A DNA stretch of 64,000 nucleotides from Bog-473 sp963707835 (GCA_963707835.1 CAVPRI010000002.1:1116001-1180000); one strand, 5' to 3'; shown: positions 54,834 through 64,000, counted from the stretch's first letter. Made by a program: numbers and translations. The notes: generated by a model not told the origin, from the sequence alone.

Positions 54834-55509
54834 CTGGCCCGGGTTTCGCGCCGACCCGACGCATCCGCCGGTTCCGCGTCGGCACCATCGGCGTGCATCC
54901 GGAACTCGGTGCCGAGGCGGGCGAGCAATGCGAACGCCTGGTCGATGGCAATGCCCAGGTCACCAGAGCACCCGGCACCCGGCACCCACCCAGGCATTGA
55001 CGCCGTTGCTCAGCACTCCGGATGCGACGGTGGCCACCAGCTCGCATCGCCGGTCCGGGGCGGCGAGCCCGCGACGGAGCGCGAGCCCCTCGCTGATGGC
55101 GCGTTGCCAGCGCAGACCGAGATCGAAACTCAGCCCACGCAGCAAGGGTGACGATGCCGCCGCCCGGGCCTGGCGGGAGGTGCGCTTGGCGTCGAGCGTA
55201 TGCGCCCAGTCGGCGTGGATGGCGTAGCGCACCGCGCTCGAGGTCGTCCTCCCCCGCCGGGCATTCGACGACGGCACGCCGCAACTCCGCGAACTCGTTG
55301 CCGTCCTCAGCGAAGATCACTTCCTGCTTGGTCCCGAAGTAACGGAAGAATGTGGCGGTCGAGACCTCCGCTCGCTCGGCGATCTGGTTGACCGTTGTCG
55401 CCTCGTACCCCTGCTCCGCGAACAGCTCCAGCGCGGCGTCCTCGATCGCGCGCCGTGTCTTCTCCTTCTTCCGGGAGCGCAGGCCCTCCGACGGCGCCTC
55501 CACGTTCAT
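54830..55509 (-). CDS. TetR family transcriptional regulator (two frameshifts)
   Basis: The N-terminal HTH is ALELFAEQGYEATTVNQIAE and STATFFRYFGTKQEVIFAED. Near 55,240 and near 54,980 the frame shifts. The middle reads YAIHADWAHTLDAKRTSRQA, LRRGLAAPDRRCELVATVAS; the end reads GDLGIAIDQAFALLARLGTE. A 7-bp tandem repeat (CCCGGCA twice, 54,971-54,984) can account for the second shift. Divergent from the MFS gene, it is the likely regulator. Confidence 0.82.
54971..54987. repeat. 7-bp tandem repeat in tetR
   Basis: CCCGGCA CCCGGCA CCC at the point where the tetR reading frame shifts. Loss of one 7-bp unit restores AWVGAG into GDLGIAIDQ, consistent with slippage or mis-assembly. Confidence 0.7.
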
Positions 55510-55542
55510 CTCACGCTCCTCTCATGTGGACGCACGCAGTTA

Positions 55543-55576
55543 TGGTAGTCCACTTTTAAATGACATTGGGATACCA
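55543..55576. promoter_or_regulatory. candidate TetR operator with promoter
   Basis: TGGTAGTCC, 16 bases, GGGATACCA is an imperfect inverted repeat between divergent tetR and the MFS gene. The middle (ACTTTTAAATGAC) is A/T-rich like a -10 region. This is a normal operator layout for a TetR that represses its own gene and an exporter. Confidence 0.5.
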
Positions 55577-55635
55577 CAACGGTGCCGACGGTCGAGGGCG
55601 CGTCTGCGGCCTTACAACTAGCGTTGACGTCTGCC

Positions 55636-57241
55636 ATGTCACGCCTCCGGTCCTCCCAGGCCGAGCCGGGCAGCAAGCAGGCCGTCGACCGCTTCGCCCT
55701 CTCACCCGTGGTGCGACGCACCTCCACGGTCTTCGTCATGGGATCGTTCATGTCGGTCCTCGACGCCACCGTGGTGTCCGTGGCGCTGGCCACGCTGGGG
55801 CGGGACTTCCACACCTCGGTCACGACGATCCAGTGGGTGACGACCGGCTACCTGCTCGCCCTCGCTGCCGTGACCCCGGTCACAGGCTGGGTGGTCGACC
55901 GCTTCGGCGCCAAGCGGGTCTGGATGATGTCCCTCGCCGTGTTCACACTCGGCTCCGCCCTCTGCGGGCTCTCCTGGTCGGCCACTTCGCTCATCGCCTT
56001 CCGAGTGGTTCAGGGCCTGGGCGGTGGGTGCCTGCTTCCGGTGGGACAGTCGATCCTGGCTCGCGCCGCCGGTCCCCAACGGATGGGTCGGGTCATGAGC
56101 ATCGTCGGCGTCCCGCTCGTGCTCGCACCGATCCTCGGGCCCGTCCTCGGCGGTGTGATCGTGTCCAGCTCCAGTTGGCGGTGGATCTTCTTCATCAACA
56201 TCCCGATCGGGATCGCCACGATGCTGCTCTCACTGCGCTGGCTCTCCCGCTCGGACAGCGAAGAACGGTATCCGTCAGCCTTCGACATGCTCGGATTCTG
56301 TCTCCTCTCACCGGGCCTCACGGCGCTCGTCTACGCGCTTTCCGAGGTGGGAATCACCGGCAGCTATACCGGGGCCCCCGTCCTCATCAGCTTCACCGTC
56401 GGGGTTGTGCTGCTCGTTGCGTTCGTCGTCCACGCGCTGCGCAGCGCCCACCCACTGTTCGAGCTGCACTACTTCCGTCATCGCAGTTTCGCCATCTCGA
56501 ACCTCTGCATCTTCGTCCTGGGTGCCACGCTGTTCGGCGCCATGTTCCTCTTGCCGCTCTACTACCAGGTGGCGCGGCGGAGAGTCGGCCTGGATGGCCG
56601 GTCTGATGATGGCGCCGCAGGGCATCGGCACCGGTGTCGTGATGCGCTGGGCCGGCAACGTCACCGATCGCGTCGGACCGAGAAAGGTGGTGCCGTACGG
56701 GATCCTCCTCATGGCCGCGGGGACGCTGCCGTTCGCCTTCATCACGAGCTCGACGAGTCTGGGCGCGCTCGCCGCCGCCCTCTTCGTGCGCGGCGTCGGC
56801 CTGGGTCTCACGCTCATGCCCATCAGTGCAGCCGTGTACTTCGACCTCAATCACGCGGACATCCCCAAGGCCTCCACCATCATGAACATCATGCGCCTGG
56901 TGGGCGGCTCCGTGGCCACCGCGCTCTTCGCCGTGGTCCTCGAACGCCAGATCGTCTCCAACCTCGGTGCCCTGGCCAGCAAGTCCGGTGGCGCCGCATC
57001 CATCATCGGCTCGACCGGAGCGTTACCCGCCCCCGTCGCCAATCCGGTCACCGCGGCCTTCGCACGAACGTTCTGGTGGGCGACCGGGGCCATCCTCATC
57101 GCCTTCATCCCTACCCTCTTCCTTCCCGATCGCGCCGCCTCGGCCGCACCCACGGTGGGAGCAACCCCCTTGGTGCCCTCGTCCGACGACGAGGACGATG
57201 GGAGTTCGACGCCACGCGTTGCCGGGGCCGTGCTCGATTGA
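55636..57241 (+). CDS. MFS transporter, DHA2/EmrB-QacA type (one frameshift)
   Basis: Frame-corrected 534-residue multidrug exporter with 14-helix pattern: VFVMGSFMSVLDATVVSVAL (motif D-like), WVTTGYLLALAAVTPVTGWV, DRFGAKRVWMMSL, RVVQGLGGGCLLPVGQSILA, and GPRKVVPYGILLMAAGTLPF. The frame shifts near 56,577; GGCGCGGCGGAG loses one base to give QVARGESAWMAGLMMAPQG. The ATG at 55,636 fits, with an in-frame ATG at 55,582. Divergent from tetR, so drug or metabolite efflux under TetR control. Confidence 0.87.
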
Positions 57242-57380
57242 CGACGCTGCGTACGACCGTGATCCGGTGACATCGGGCACGGCGCACAGGCATGACTCGG
57301 GAGTATCCTGACTCTGATTCCGCGGGGGAATTGGTGCGACGGGATCGACGCGCCACCCCCGTGAAGTGAGGAGGGAACGC

Positions 57381-58313
57381 ATGTCGACCCGTCAGCTGCC
57401 CGCGCCGACTCGTGACGTGGACCAGGCAAACCGGGACATGGCCGAGCATGGGTATGCCCTCATCGCCGATGCCATCAACCCGTCGCAAATCAAGACGATG
57501 ACGGAGCGGTGCGCCGAGCAGATGGTCGCCGAGGCCAGGCTGCGCGGCCAGGCGCTCTCCATCGACGACGAGCGGCTGTTCGTCTCGCTCCACGGACTGC
57601 TCAACAAGGGGGCGGTATGGCAGGAGCTTCTCGATCCGGATTCGTCCCTCCACCAGGTCGTGGGTCATACGCTCCGGCCGAGTGTGAACAAGAAGGTGGC
57701 AGAGCAGTTCAATCTCGAGCAGCCCTTCATCCTCTCGACCCTCACGGGACTCTTCAAGCGCAAGGAGATCGACCCGATCCCAGGGGAAGGACCCAAGGGA
57801 CACCAGGGACTGATGTTCCACACCGATCAGGCCCAGGTCCCGGGCCACCTCGACTTCCCCCTCGTGGTCAACACCTTCACCGCGCTCACGGACTTCACCG
57901 CGGAGAACGGCGCCACGCTGGTCGTGCCGGGCACCCACACCATGGCCACGCCGGCCTGGGACGAGTTCTCGGGCGAGGACGCCCTACCAGTGGAGATGCC
58001 CGCCGGAACGGCGCTACTCGTCGAGGGGCGGACCTGGCACGCCGCGGGGATGAACACCAACGGGAAGCTGCGGGCGTCGATCACCGCCTTGTACTGCACC
58101 CCGTGGGTGCAGCAGACATGGAACGCTCCGATGAACCTTCGCCAGGACGTCGTCGACGCCCTGAGCGACGCCCAGCTGAAGCTCTGCGGCTTCGACACCC
58201 TCTTCCAGAGCGAGTACGGGGCGTTCTCGGGACCGAACATCATTGAGCCCACGCTCGGGCGGACGAACGTGACCGTCAAGGCCCAGGCGATCGGGGAGCT
58301 CCACCTCAACTAG
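57381..58313 (+). CDS. phytanoyl-CoA dioxygenase family protein
   Basis: The 310-residue Fe(II)/2-oxoglutarate-type enzyme has MFHTDQAQVPGHLDFP (His-x-Asp iron ligands) and LVEGRTWHAAGMNTNGKLR (second His and the 2-oxoglutarate Arg), with PGTHTMATPAWDEF. GAGGAGGG precedes ATG 57,381. It hydroxylates a fatty or steroid-like substrate. The next gene is convergent. Confidence 0.88.
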   Translation: MSTRQLPAPTRDVDQANRDMAEHGYALIADAINPSQIKTMTERCAEQMVAEARLRGQALSIDDERLFVSLHGLLNKGAVWQELLDPDSSLHQVVGHTLRPSVNKKVAEQFNLEQPFILSTLTGLFKRKEIDPIPGEGPKGHQGLMFHTDQAQVPGHLDFPLVVNTFTALTDFTAENGATLVVPGTHTMATPAWDEFSGEDALPVEMPAGTALLVEGRTWHAAGMNTNGKLRASITALYCTPWVQQTWNAPMNLRQDVVDALSDAQLKLCGFDTLFQSEYGAFSGPNIIEPTLGRTNVTVKAQAIGELHLN

Positions 58314-58333
58314 GAGGGCCGGCGCGCTGGGCG

Positions 58334-59224
58334 TCACACCGGGTCGGTGCCGTGCCCGATCCTGACGACGAAGCGTCCGTCGCTCGCCGGCACCTGGAAC
58401 TCCGCCAAGCGGAACTCCTGCTCCCTTCCCGACCCGTCCCCGGAGCGGACCGCACCCCTGACGCGCACCTCGGCGAACACGTACCAGTCCTGGACCACGC
58501 GGCGCAGGAGGTCGACCCCGGAGAGCTCGAACTTCTCGAAGAACGAGCGGTAGTAGGACAGATGGTCCTCACGGCTGCGCAACCCGATCAACGTGCCGGT
58601 CTCGTTCACGTAGTCGCGGACTGCCGACTGCACCCGGTCGGAGAGGACCTCGAGGATGCCGCTCGCATCCCCGGCACGGAACGCGTCGAGGTACCGGTCG
58701 TGGTACTCGAGCGCCTGCTTGCGCAGCGCGATGGCATCCCCGCTCGAGCGAGCGACCTCGGCCGCGGAGCTGAGGGAGTCGCGGGGCAGCCGGAACCACA
58801 CCAGCTCCCCGGTGATGCCACCCCCGCTCCCCGCCGGGAGGAGCGTGATGACCTCGGTCTCGTACACGGTGTCCGAGCCCTTGGGGCGGCCCCGCGTGAT
58901 TGCCTCTTGAAAGGCGTACCACTCGCTGTTGATCTCGAGCAGGGTCCAGCCGCCCGGCAGGAGGTCCGACTCCCCCCGGACGATCTCGTACCAGGCGCAG
59001 ATTCCCTCGAGGGTCGACTCGATCGGGATCCCCACGGTGCCGTCTTCCTTGATCTCGGGCTTGATGGCGTAGGCGTAGGGGCCCTCCCGGGTAAGCGTCG
59101 TGATCAGCTCGGGCACGTTGCCCCGCTGCTCTGCCTCGATGTGCGTCGCCGCCTGCACCCCGGCGTGGACGGCGGCGTCGGCACTGCCGTGCAGGAGGTC
59201 CGGATCGATGTCGATGGCGCCCAT
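58334..59224 (-). CDS. SnoaL/NTF2-like protein (two-domain)
   Basis: The 296-residue protein has an N-terminal part (GAIDIDPDLLHGSADAAVHA, AYAIKPEIKEDGTVGIPIES) and a C-terminal NTF2 fold (YHDRYLDAFRAGDASGILEV, DYVNETGTLIGLRSREDHL). GGAAG before ATG 59,224 sets the start rather than the longer frame. Probably a small-molecule isomerase or hydrolase. Convergent on the dioxygenase. Confidence 0.75.
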   Translation of the reverse strand: MGAIDIDPDLLHGSADAAVHAGVQAATHIEAEQRGNVPELITTLTREGPYAYAIKPEIKEDGTVGIPIESTLEGICAWYEIVRGESDLLPGGWTLLEINSEWYAFQEAITRGRPKGSDTVYETEVITLLPAGSGGGITGELVWFRLPRDSLSSAAEVARSSGDAIALRKQALEYHDRYLDAFRAGDASGILEVLSDRVQSAVRDYVNETGTLIGLRSREDHLSYYRSFFEKFELSGVDLLRRVVQDWYVFAEVRVRGAVRSGDGSGREQEFRLAEFQVPASDGRFVVRIGHGTDPV

Positions 59225-59360
59225 GTCGCTTCCTTCCCGACGGAGCTCTCTTCGAGCCCTTGCTGGGAACGTAGCCTTGGCGGAGCAGGCGCGGGGTTTC
59301 GCATCCGTCCGCACGGGTGTGACACGCCGGGGCCAGGACGAAGGGAGCAGGTGCCATCCC

Positions 59361-60197
59361 ATGACCAGCCGAGCAGAGGACAGCTTCCTTGACCGTTACG
59401 GGCCCTGGGCCGTCGTGGTTGGCGCATCCGAGGGCGTCGGGGCGTCGGCCGCCGACCAGATCGCCGCCCACGGCCTCGATCTCGTGCTGGTGGCCCGCAA
59501 CGCCGAGCTGCTCGACCAGGTTGCCTCCGGCATCAGGGAGCGGTACGGCGTGGAGGTGCGGACCCTGATCCTCGACGTGGTGGACCCCGAGGCGTGTGAT
59601 CGGATCCTGGCCGAGACCGCCGGGCTCGAGGTCGGCCTCTTCGTCTACACCGTCGGGGCAGTGCACAACGGGGACCTCTTCCTCGACCAACCGATCGAGC
59701 TGCCCTTGAAGATGATCACCATCAACTGCACCGTCCCGGTCGTGCTCACGCACGCCCTGGCCCCGGCCATGCGGGACCGAGGCCGCGGTGGCATCGTCCT
59801 GGTGGGATCAATGGGCTGCTTCGCCGGTGGTCCGCACATGGTGGCCTACTCGGCGGCCAAGGCCTTCCAGGTCAACTTCGTCGAGGGACTGTGGGCCGAG
59901 CTCGGTCACCACGGCGTGGACGCCTTCTCGGCCGTCATCGGCAGCACGAGTACGCCGGCGTGCACCCGAACCCTCGGTGTGCAGTGGAACGAGGACCTCG
60001 ACATGACCTCCGAGGACGTCGCCCGGGAGATGGTGGACAACATCGGCAACGGGCCCACCCGCGTCATCGCCAAGCTCGGGTCCGGGATCGGTCCGGTGGC
60101 CGCGCCCTGGAGCGAGTTCCGCCAGCTGGCAGTGGCGGCGACCATGGCGGCGACGTCGGGCTTCAACGCCCGCACCAACGCCGCCCGGAACGAGTAG
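59361..60197 (+). CDS. SDR family oxidoreductase
   Basis: The 278-residue SDR reads AVVVGASEGVGASAADQIAA, with GSMGCF and VAYSAAKAFQVNFVEG (Tyr-x3-Lys), plus a C-terminal helix block. The DFG-like GLEVGLFVYTVGAVH replaces NNAG. GGGAGCAGGTGCC precedes the ATG at 59,361. Divergent from the SnoaL-like gene; substrate unknown. Confidence 0.85.
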   Translation: MTSRAEDSFLDRYGPWAVVVGASEGVGASAADQIAAHGLDLVLVARNAELLDQVASGIRERYGVEVRTLILDVVDPEACDRILAETAGLEVGLFVYTVGAVHNGDLFLDQPIELPLKMITINCTVPVVLTHALAPAMRDRGRGGIVLVGSMGCFAGGPHMVAYSAAKAFQVNFVEGLWAELGHHGVDAFSAVIGSTSTPACTRTLGVQWNEDLDMTSEDVAREMVDNIGNGPTRVIAKLGSGIGPVAAPWSEFRQLAVAATMAATSGFNARTNAARNE

Positions 60198-60247
60198 ACG
60201 GGCGAGTAGACGGGTGCCTCCGGGTCAGCTCGGCCCGGGGCGCGGCC

Positions 60248-61453
60248 TCACCAGAGCCGGCGGAGCTGTGCCGCCTCGCGACGCGGCTGGATCTGTTCTC
60301 GCCGCTGCTCCGGGGTCACCACCGGCGTATCAGCAGGCAGGTGCGCTCGGATCTCGTCGAATGGCACCTTGGTGACGACCGGATCCGGAAAGTCGCTGGC
60401 GTGGTTCCAGCGCATCTGAATGATGCCCCACGGGTAGTCGGCCTTGTCCAACCAGTTCGGCACGCCCGGGTCACGTCGTGAGATCACGGCTCGGAACTTG
60501 CCGTCCGAGTCGATGGTGGCCTGGAAGTCGTTCAGGCTCGACTGGCGGTTCACCCAGTCGACCGTGCAGAAGCGGTCGTCGCCCACGAGAGCCTGCCAGT
60601 ACCGGCATTGGCCGGGAAGTTCGGTCTCGAGGATGAGCGCCTCGTCGTCGGCGATCTCGTGCATCCCGTCGTAGTAGGCCTGCTTGGGCAGTCCACCCAT
60701 GTCGTCGATCTTGGTCGACCGCTTGATCGTGTTCACCCCGTGGTGCTCGCGGTAGTAGCGGATCAGCGCCATATCGAAGGCGATCATGTCCTCGACCCAG
60801 GTGGCCAGCTCGGAGAACCGCCTGGCGATCTCCTCGGGGGACATGTCGGCTCCCCGGTCGTCGAGCCGGTCGATGGCGATGCGGGCGTCCACCTCGTTGC
60901 GCCAGTCACACGAGCAGCGTCGCAGTGTCAGGCGTCTGGTCTCGGGTCCGAGCTCCCACCAGTCTCCGTTATAGCCATCCGGACGGGCACCGCTCAGGAT
61001 CACGCTGAAGTACCCCTCCTCGTCCTGGTTGAGATCGTCGAGGTCGTGGGTGCCCGGCACCGAGCCGCCCGTGGTGATGAGGGAGGGAGCGAGAAAGACC
61101 CAGGTCTGCTGGGTGATCTCGACGAAGCGCGAGGTGCCGCGAAATCCCGAGATCCGATAGGTGCCCGACGGGTCGATCTCAGCCGTCGAGTACACGTAGT
61201 CGGGATCCGGCCCGCCCTGGTTGTACGCGTAGTTCCAATGGGGCATGAACGCTGGTCGTCGAGGGTCGCTGTAGACATGGCAGAGGTAGCCCTCGGAGAG
61301 CATGGAGAGCGCGAGCTTGTTCATGTCCTGGATCTCGGCCTCAGTGGCGCCGTGGGGACGCCACGTAGCCAGCAGATTTTCACCGACGTGTTCGAGCGCC
61401 CGCATCTGGTCCGCCCAGCTGGGCAACGTGGGCGACGACTGTGCTTCGCTCAT
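60248..61453 (-). CDS. DUF1214-like domain protein
   Basis: The 401-residue cytoplasmic protein has ENLLATWRPHGATEAEIQDM at the N-terminus, a beta-rich middle and DFQATIDSDGKFRAVISRRD with GIIQMRWNHASDFP at the C-terminus, the DUF1214-type pattern. It ends RREQIQPRREAAQLRRLW. The family is widespread beside steroid-, lipid- and sulfotransferase-type genes in actinobacteria, with unknown function. The ATG at 61,453 has AGGAGAGAGGC upstream. Confidence 0.72.
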   Translation of the reverse strand: MSEAQSSPTLPSWADQMRALEHVGENLLATWRPHGATEAEIQDMNKLALSMLSEGYLCHVYSDPRRPAFMPHWNYAYNQGGPDPDYVYSTAEIDPSGTYRISGFRGTSRFVEITQQTWVFLAPSLITTGGSVPGTHDLDDLNQDEEGYFSVILSGARPDGYNGDWWELGPETRRLTLRRCSCDWRNEVDARIAIDRLDDRGADMSPEEIARRFSELATWVEDMIAFDMALIRYYREHHGVNTIKRSTKIDDMGGLPKQAYYDGMHEIADDEALILETELPGQCRYWQALVGDDRFCTVDWVNRQSSLNDFQATIDSDGKFRAVISRRDPGVPNWLDKADYPWGIIQMRWNHASDFPDPVVTKVPFDEIRAHLPADTPVVTPEQRREQIQPRREAAQLRRLW

Positions 61454-61475
61454 GCCTCTCTCCTCGTGCGGTACC

Positions 61476-62621
61476 TCATGCCTCGAGCTCGACGTCGAAG
61501 TGGCGGACGTAGAAGTCGAAGTCCGAACGGAGCTGAGCCGTCGTGAGCCCGAATTCCTCGGGCGTGTAGCGATGCGCCCCGTGGGCGCCGCTGCGGTTGA
61601 CGGCCTGCCAGTCCTCGATGGACTTCTCGACTGCCGGGGTGAGCTCGAGGTCGAGGAACGCGTATACCCGTTGCACCTGCGCCATGGGGTCCTTGATCAG
61701 CTCCCGGTGGTAGACGTCGAGGAAGCGGTCCTCGCCGAGGCGAGCCCGCGCCGCCATGGCCTGCTCGACGCCGATGCGCAAATGGTTGGCCGCCTCGCGG
61801 CCCAATCGGTGCAGGTCCCGCTGGCCCTCGGCCTCGGGCAGGATGGACGACACGATGCTGGCCCACGAAGGCACCGACTTCACCGGGTCACGGTGGGTCA
61901 TGACGAAGCGAGCCTCGGGGTAGGCCGCGCACAGGGCTTCCAAGTGGAAGTTGTGGTGCGGGGCCTTGAAGAGCCAGAGGTTGGGCGGACGGCGGGACTC
62001 GAGGAGCTGGATCACCCGGCGGTGGTAGCGGTAGGTCTGCGTCATATCGGACGTCCGCCACCAGGCCTGGTAGCTGTAAACGGGAAGCGTGGCCTGTTGG
62101 CCGTGGAACGCCATCCCGAGCACTTCGGTGTCCTCACCAGTTGAGTCGAGGTCGAAGATGTGCTTCTCCTGGATCACCGCGTTGTAAGCGGCGATTCGCG
62201 ACTTCTCCGCCTCTCGGCGTGGATCGAGTGCCTCGTCCTCGAGCCTCGGGGGTGGGCACGGCTGCACTTGCTCCCACTGACGAAGACAGCGGAACTGCGG
62301 ATCGAGCGAGAGCATGTTCGCCAGCGCGGTGGTTCCCGTGCGCGGCAGGCCGTTGATGTCGATCGGCCCGCGCACCGGCAGGCCCTCGACCTCGGGATGG
62401 TCCTGGTACCACGCCTCCACCTCGAGCCGGTTCACCAGCCGGCGGCGGAGGTCGTCCGTGGCCGCCGTCGCCCCGGCTTCGCTCAGGTCCCCGTCGGACA
62501 CCAGACTGGCGAGGAGCACTTCGAGCCCCTCACGGAAGTCCCCGGGGCCGAAGTCGGACCGTCCGGTGCGCTCGCTCGCCTCGGCCAGCAGCTCGTCGGC
62601 CGTCGGGTAGCTCCCCGTCAC
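61476..62621 (-). CDS. sulfotransferase family protein
   Basis: The 381-residue protein has the 5'-phosphosulfate loop NGLPRTGTTALANML and 3'-phosphate box RFVMTHRDPVKSVPSWASIV of PAPS-dependent sulfotransferases, with FKAPHHNFHLEALCAAYPEA between. It transfers sulfate to a hydroxylated lipid or carbohydrate. GTG at 62,621 overlaps the epimerase stop (GTGA); the longer frame is not used. Confidence 0.88.
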   Translation of the reverse strand: MTGSYPTADELLAEASERTGRSDFGPGDFREGLEVLLASLVSDGDLSEAGATAATDDLRRRLVNRLEVEAWYQDHPEVEGLPVRGPIDINGLPRTGTTALANMLSLDPQFRCLRQWEQVQPCPPPRLEDEALDPRREAEKSRIAAYNAVIQEKHIFDLDSTGEDTEVLGMAFHGQQATLPVYSYQAWWRTSDMTQTYRYHRRVIQLLESRRPPNLWLFKAPHHNFHLEALCAAYPEARFVMTHRDPVKSVPSWASIVSSILPEAEGQRDLHRLGREAANHLRIGVEQAMAARARLGEDRFLDVYHRELIKDPMAQVQRVYAFLDLELTPAVEKSIEDWQAVNRSGAHGAHRYTPEEFGLTTAQLRSDFDFYVRHFDVELEA

Positions 62622-63532
62622 GTGACTCGTTCCGGATAGAGCTGCTGGGCCATCCGGATGAACCCGTCGCGCCAGTGGACGCGGCACGGCCCGGTGATCG
62701 ACGTGCGCTTGGTCGCATCGCCCACCGAGCCGAGCGATGCGCACGGGATCGGCGTCACCTCGATGCGGGGTTCGACTCCGAGGAGCTCACCGAACAGGGC
62801 CGTCCATTCCTGGACGCTGAGCGCTTCGTCGCCGCACCAGTTCACAACGGTCGCAGGAACGGTGGCCGCGCCGAGAAGCGATTCGACCTGGTCGGCGATG
62901 TCGTCGTTGTGGATGGGGCTATAGGGGATCGGGTCCCAGCGGGTCTGCACCGGTCGTCCCGCCGCCACGTCGTCGAGATGCATCGCCGGAAGGCCTCCGT
63001 TCTCTCCGTACGCCGCGCCCATCCGGGCGATCACGACTGGAAGCTCAAGCGTGCGTGCGCAGTAGCGCGCCACTGCCTCCTGCGCGATCTTGGACACCGA
63101 GTAGGGCGCCGAGAACGTGGCCCTGGCGTCACCGAGTGGATCATCCTCGCGGAACGGGTGCCACGGGTCGGGATGTGGCGCGTACACCGTCAGCGTGGAC
63201 ATGACGAGCGCAGCCTTGATGTTGCGGCAGTACTCCAGGAGGAAGCCGGTCGCCTCGGCGTTCACCCGTAGTGCCCGGTCGTAGTCGTTGTCGCTGAAGT
63301 CAGCGGCCAGGTGCAGCAGATAGGAGAAGTCCGTCGGAAGGTCGCCGAATTCGGCCTCGGCGATGTCGACGGTGCGGGTGGTGACACCGATCGACTCGAC
63401 CCGCTCACGTGAGCCCGGGGCGCTGAAGCGCGCCACGCCCCACACGTCGTTGTCGGCTGCCAGTGACCGGGCCAGAGGGAACGCGATGCGTCCGGCCGGA
63501 CCGGTGATGAGGATCTTCTCGCCCTTCAGCAA
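62618..63532 (-). CDS. NAD-dependent epimerase/dehydratase family protein
   Basis: The 304-residue extended SDR reads KILITGPAGRIAFPLARSLA (Gly-rich loop) and FSAPYSVSKIAQEAVAR (Tyr-x3-Lys). The start is TTG at 63,532 with GGGAGGAG 7 bases upstream. C-terminal region VVNWCGDEALSVQEWTALFG is family-typical. Its stop overlaps the sulfotransferase GTG. It may act on a sugar or steroid nucleotide. Divergent from the thioesterase. Confidence 0.85.
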   Translation of the reverse strand: MLKGEKILITGPAGRIAFPLARSLAADNDVWGVARFSAPGSRERVESIGVTTRTVDIAEAEFGDLPTDFSYLLHLAADFSDNDYDRALRVNAEATGFLLEYCRNIKAALVMSTLTVYAPHPDPWHPFREDDPLGDARATFSAPYSVSKIAQEAVARYCARTLELPVVIARMGAAYGENGGLPAMHLDDVAAGRPVQTRWDPIPYSPIHNDDIADQVESLLGAATVPATVVNWCGDEALSVQEWTALFGELLGVEPRIEVTPIPCASLGSVGDATKRTSITGPCRVHWRDGFIRMAQQLYPERVT

Positions 63533-63581
63533 CGACCACTCCTCCCTTTGCGTGAGCCGCGCGGATCGTACTCTTGTCCCC

Positions 63582-64000
63582 GTGCAGGCCACACCGGATC
63601 CGTCCGCCCTGCAGTCGCTGCTCGGACTCCTGGGTGCCCTGGAGTTCGAGCAGATCGACGACGACCACTTCCGGGCCGGACATGAACCCGCTCGTTTCCC
63701 CCGCGTCTTCGGGGGCAGCTGGCTGCGCAGGCCATGGGGGTGGCGGCTGCCACCGTGGACGCGCCCGACGGACCTCGCCCGCACTCGATCCACGCCACCT
63801 ACATCCGGAGCGGCAGCCACGAGGAGCCGATCGACTTCGCCGTTGAGCGCGTGCGGGACGGTCGCACCACTGCGACCAGACAGGTCTCGGCGTCACAGAG
63901 CGGGAGGACGATCCTGATCGCCACCGTGTCCTTCCACGCGAACCCCGACGGTGCCGAGCTCCGGGTTTCCGGGCCGCTGGCAGCCGCTCCGGACATGCCC
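63582..64000 (+). CDS. acyl-CoA thioesterase II (TesB-like), partial, one frameshift
   Basis: Frame begins VQATPDPSALQSLLGLLGAL and, after adding one G in the run near 63,710, reads GGQLAAQAMGVAAATVDAPD, PHSIHATYIRSGSHEEPIDF and RQVSASQSGRTILIATVSFH. It is the N-terminal hotdog domain of TesB-type medium/long acyl-CoA thioesterases and runs off the window. GTG at 63,582 is the start; GTGA-like spacing to the divergent epimerase leaves a short promoter region. Confidence 0.8.

Overview
This is a high-GC actinobacterial chromosome segment. The block hrcA-dnaJ-rsmE-HIT-phoH-ybeY-corC-era, a perfect CIRCE element before hrcA, a FolP2-type dihydropteroate synthase homologue, a PAC2 protein, two luciferase-like (F420/FMN) oxidoreductases and many short-chain dehydrogenases fit an Actinomycetota genome. 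An Acidimicrobiia-like lineage is plausible, but that is inference from gene content, not a placement.

1-22,014 is core chromosome. It holds uppS, a hemerythrin-like protein, dinG, then a tightly packed minus-strand run from lepA/hrcA down to era in which almost every stop overlaps the next start (ATGA or GTGA). After it come rpsT, holA-folP2-thioredoxin/TPR, PAC2, an LLM oxidoreductase, leuS and tRNA-Ala(GGC).

22,015-45,050 is an accessory region anchored at the tRNA. The 3' half of tRNA-Ala plus its downstream flank recurs at 31,587 beside the decayed C-terminus of a tyrosine recombinase, and a third flank copy without the tRNA lies at 44,974. This looks like two stacked or nested, now degraded, integrative elements. 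Segment one carries an LLM-zinc ribbon-truncated hydantoinase A operon, SDRs, a P450 remnant and an amidohydrolase-SDR pair. Segment two carries a nitronate monooxygenase, two redoxin paralogues, a cupin, a GH15 enzyme, and a plus-strand operon VOC - FAD disulfide-type oxidoreductase - duplicated VOC-VOC - F420/NADP-type reductase - DUF3237 - SDR, followed by two DUF2510 membrane proteins.

45,052-50,036 is a surface/signalling block: a CHASE-GGDEF-EAL protein, a class F-like sortase, its probable cell-wall substrate and a divergent MarR-like regulator. 50,077-64,000 is a mixed catabolic region: a methyltransferase joined to a D-aminoacylase fragment, a MetE-like protein, SnoaL/NTF2 proteins, TetR with a divergent MFS exporter, a phytanoyl-CoA-type dioxygenase, a DUF1214-like protein, a sulfotransferase, a sugar-epimerase-like protein and a partial TesB thioesterase. 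The last set resembles lipid or steroid-like metabolism loci of actinobacteria.

Many genes, including essential leuS (six), rsmE, dinG and the MFS gene, contain single-base frameshifts while their frame-corrected products are otherwise intact. Several shifts lie in GGCGCG-type contexts or homopolymers. Base-level sequence error is the simplest explanation for these, whereas the P450, integrase, hydantoinase and D-aminoacylase pieces are true remnants.
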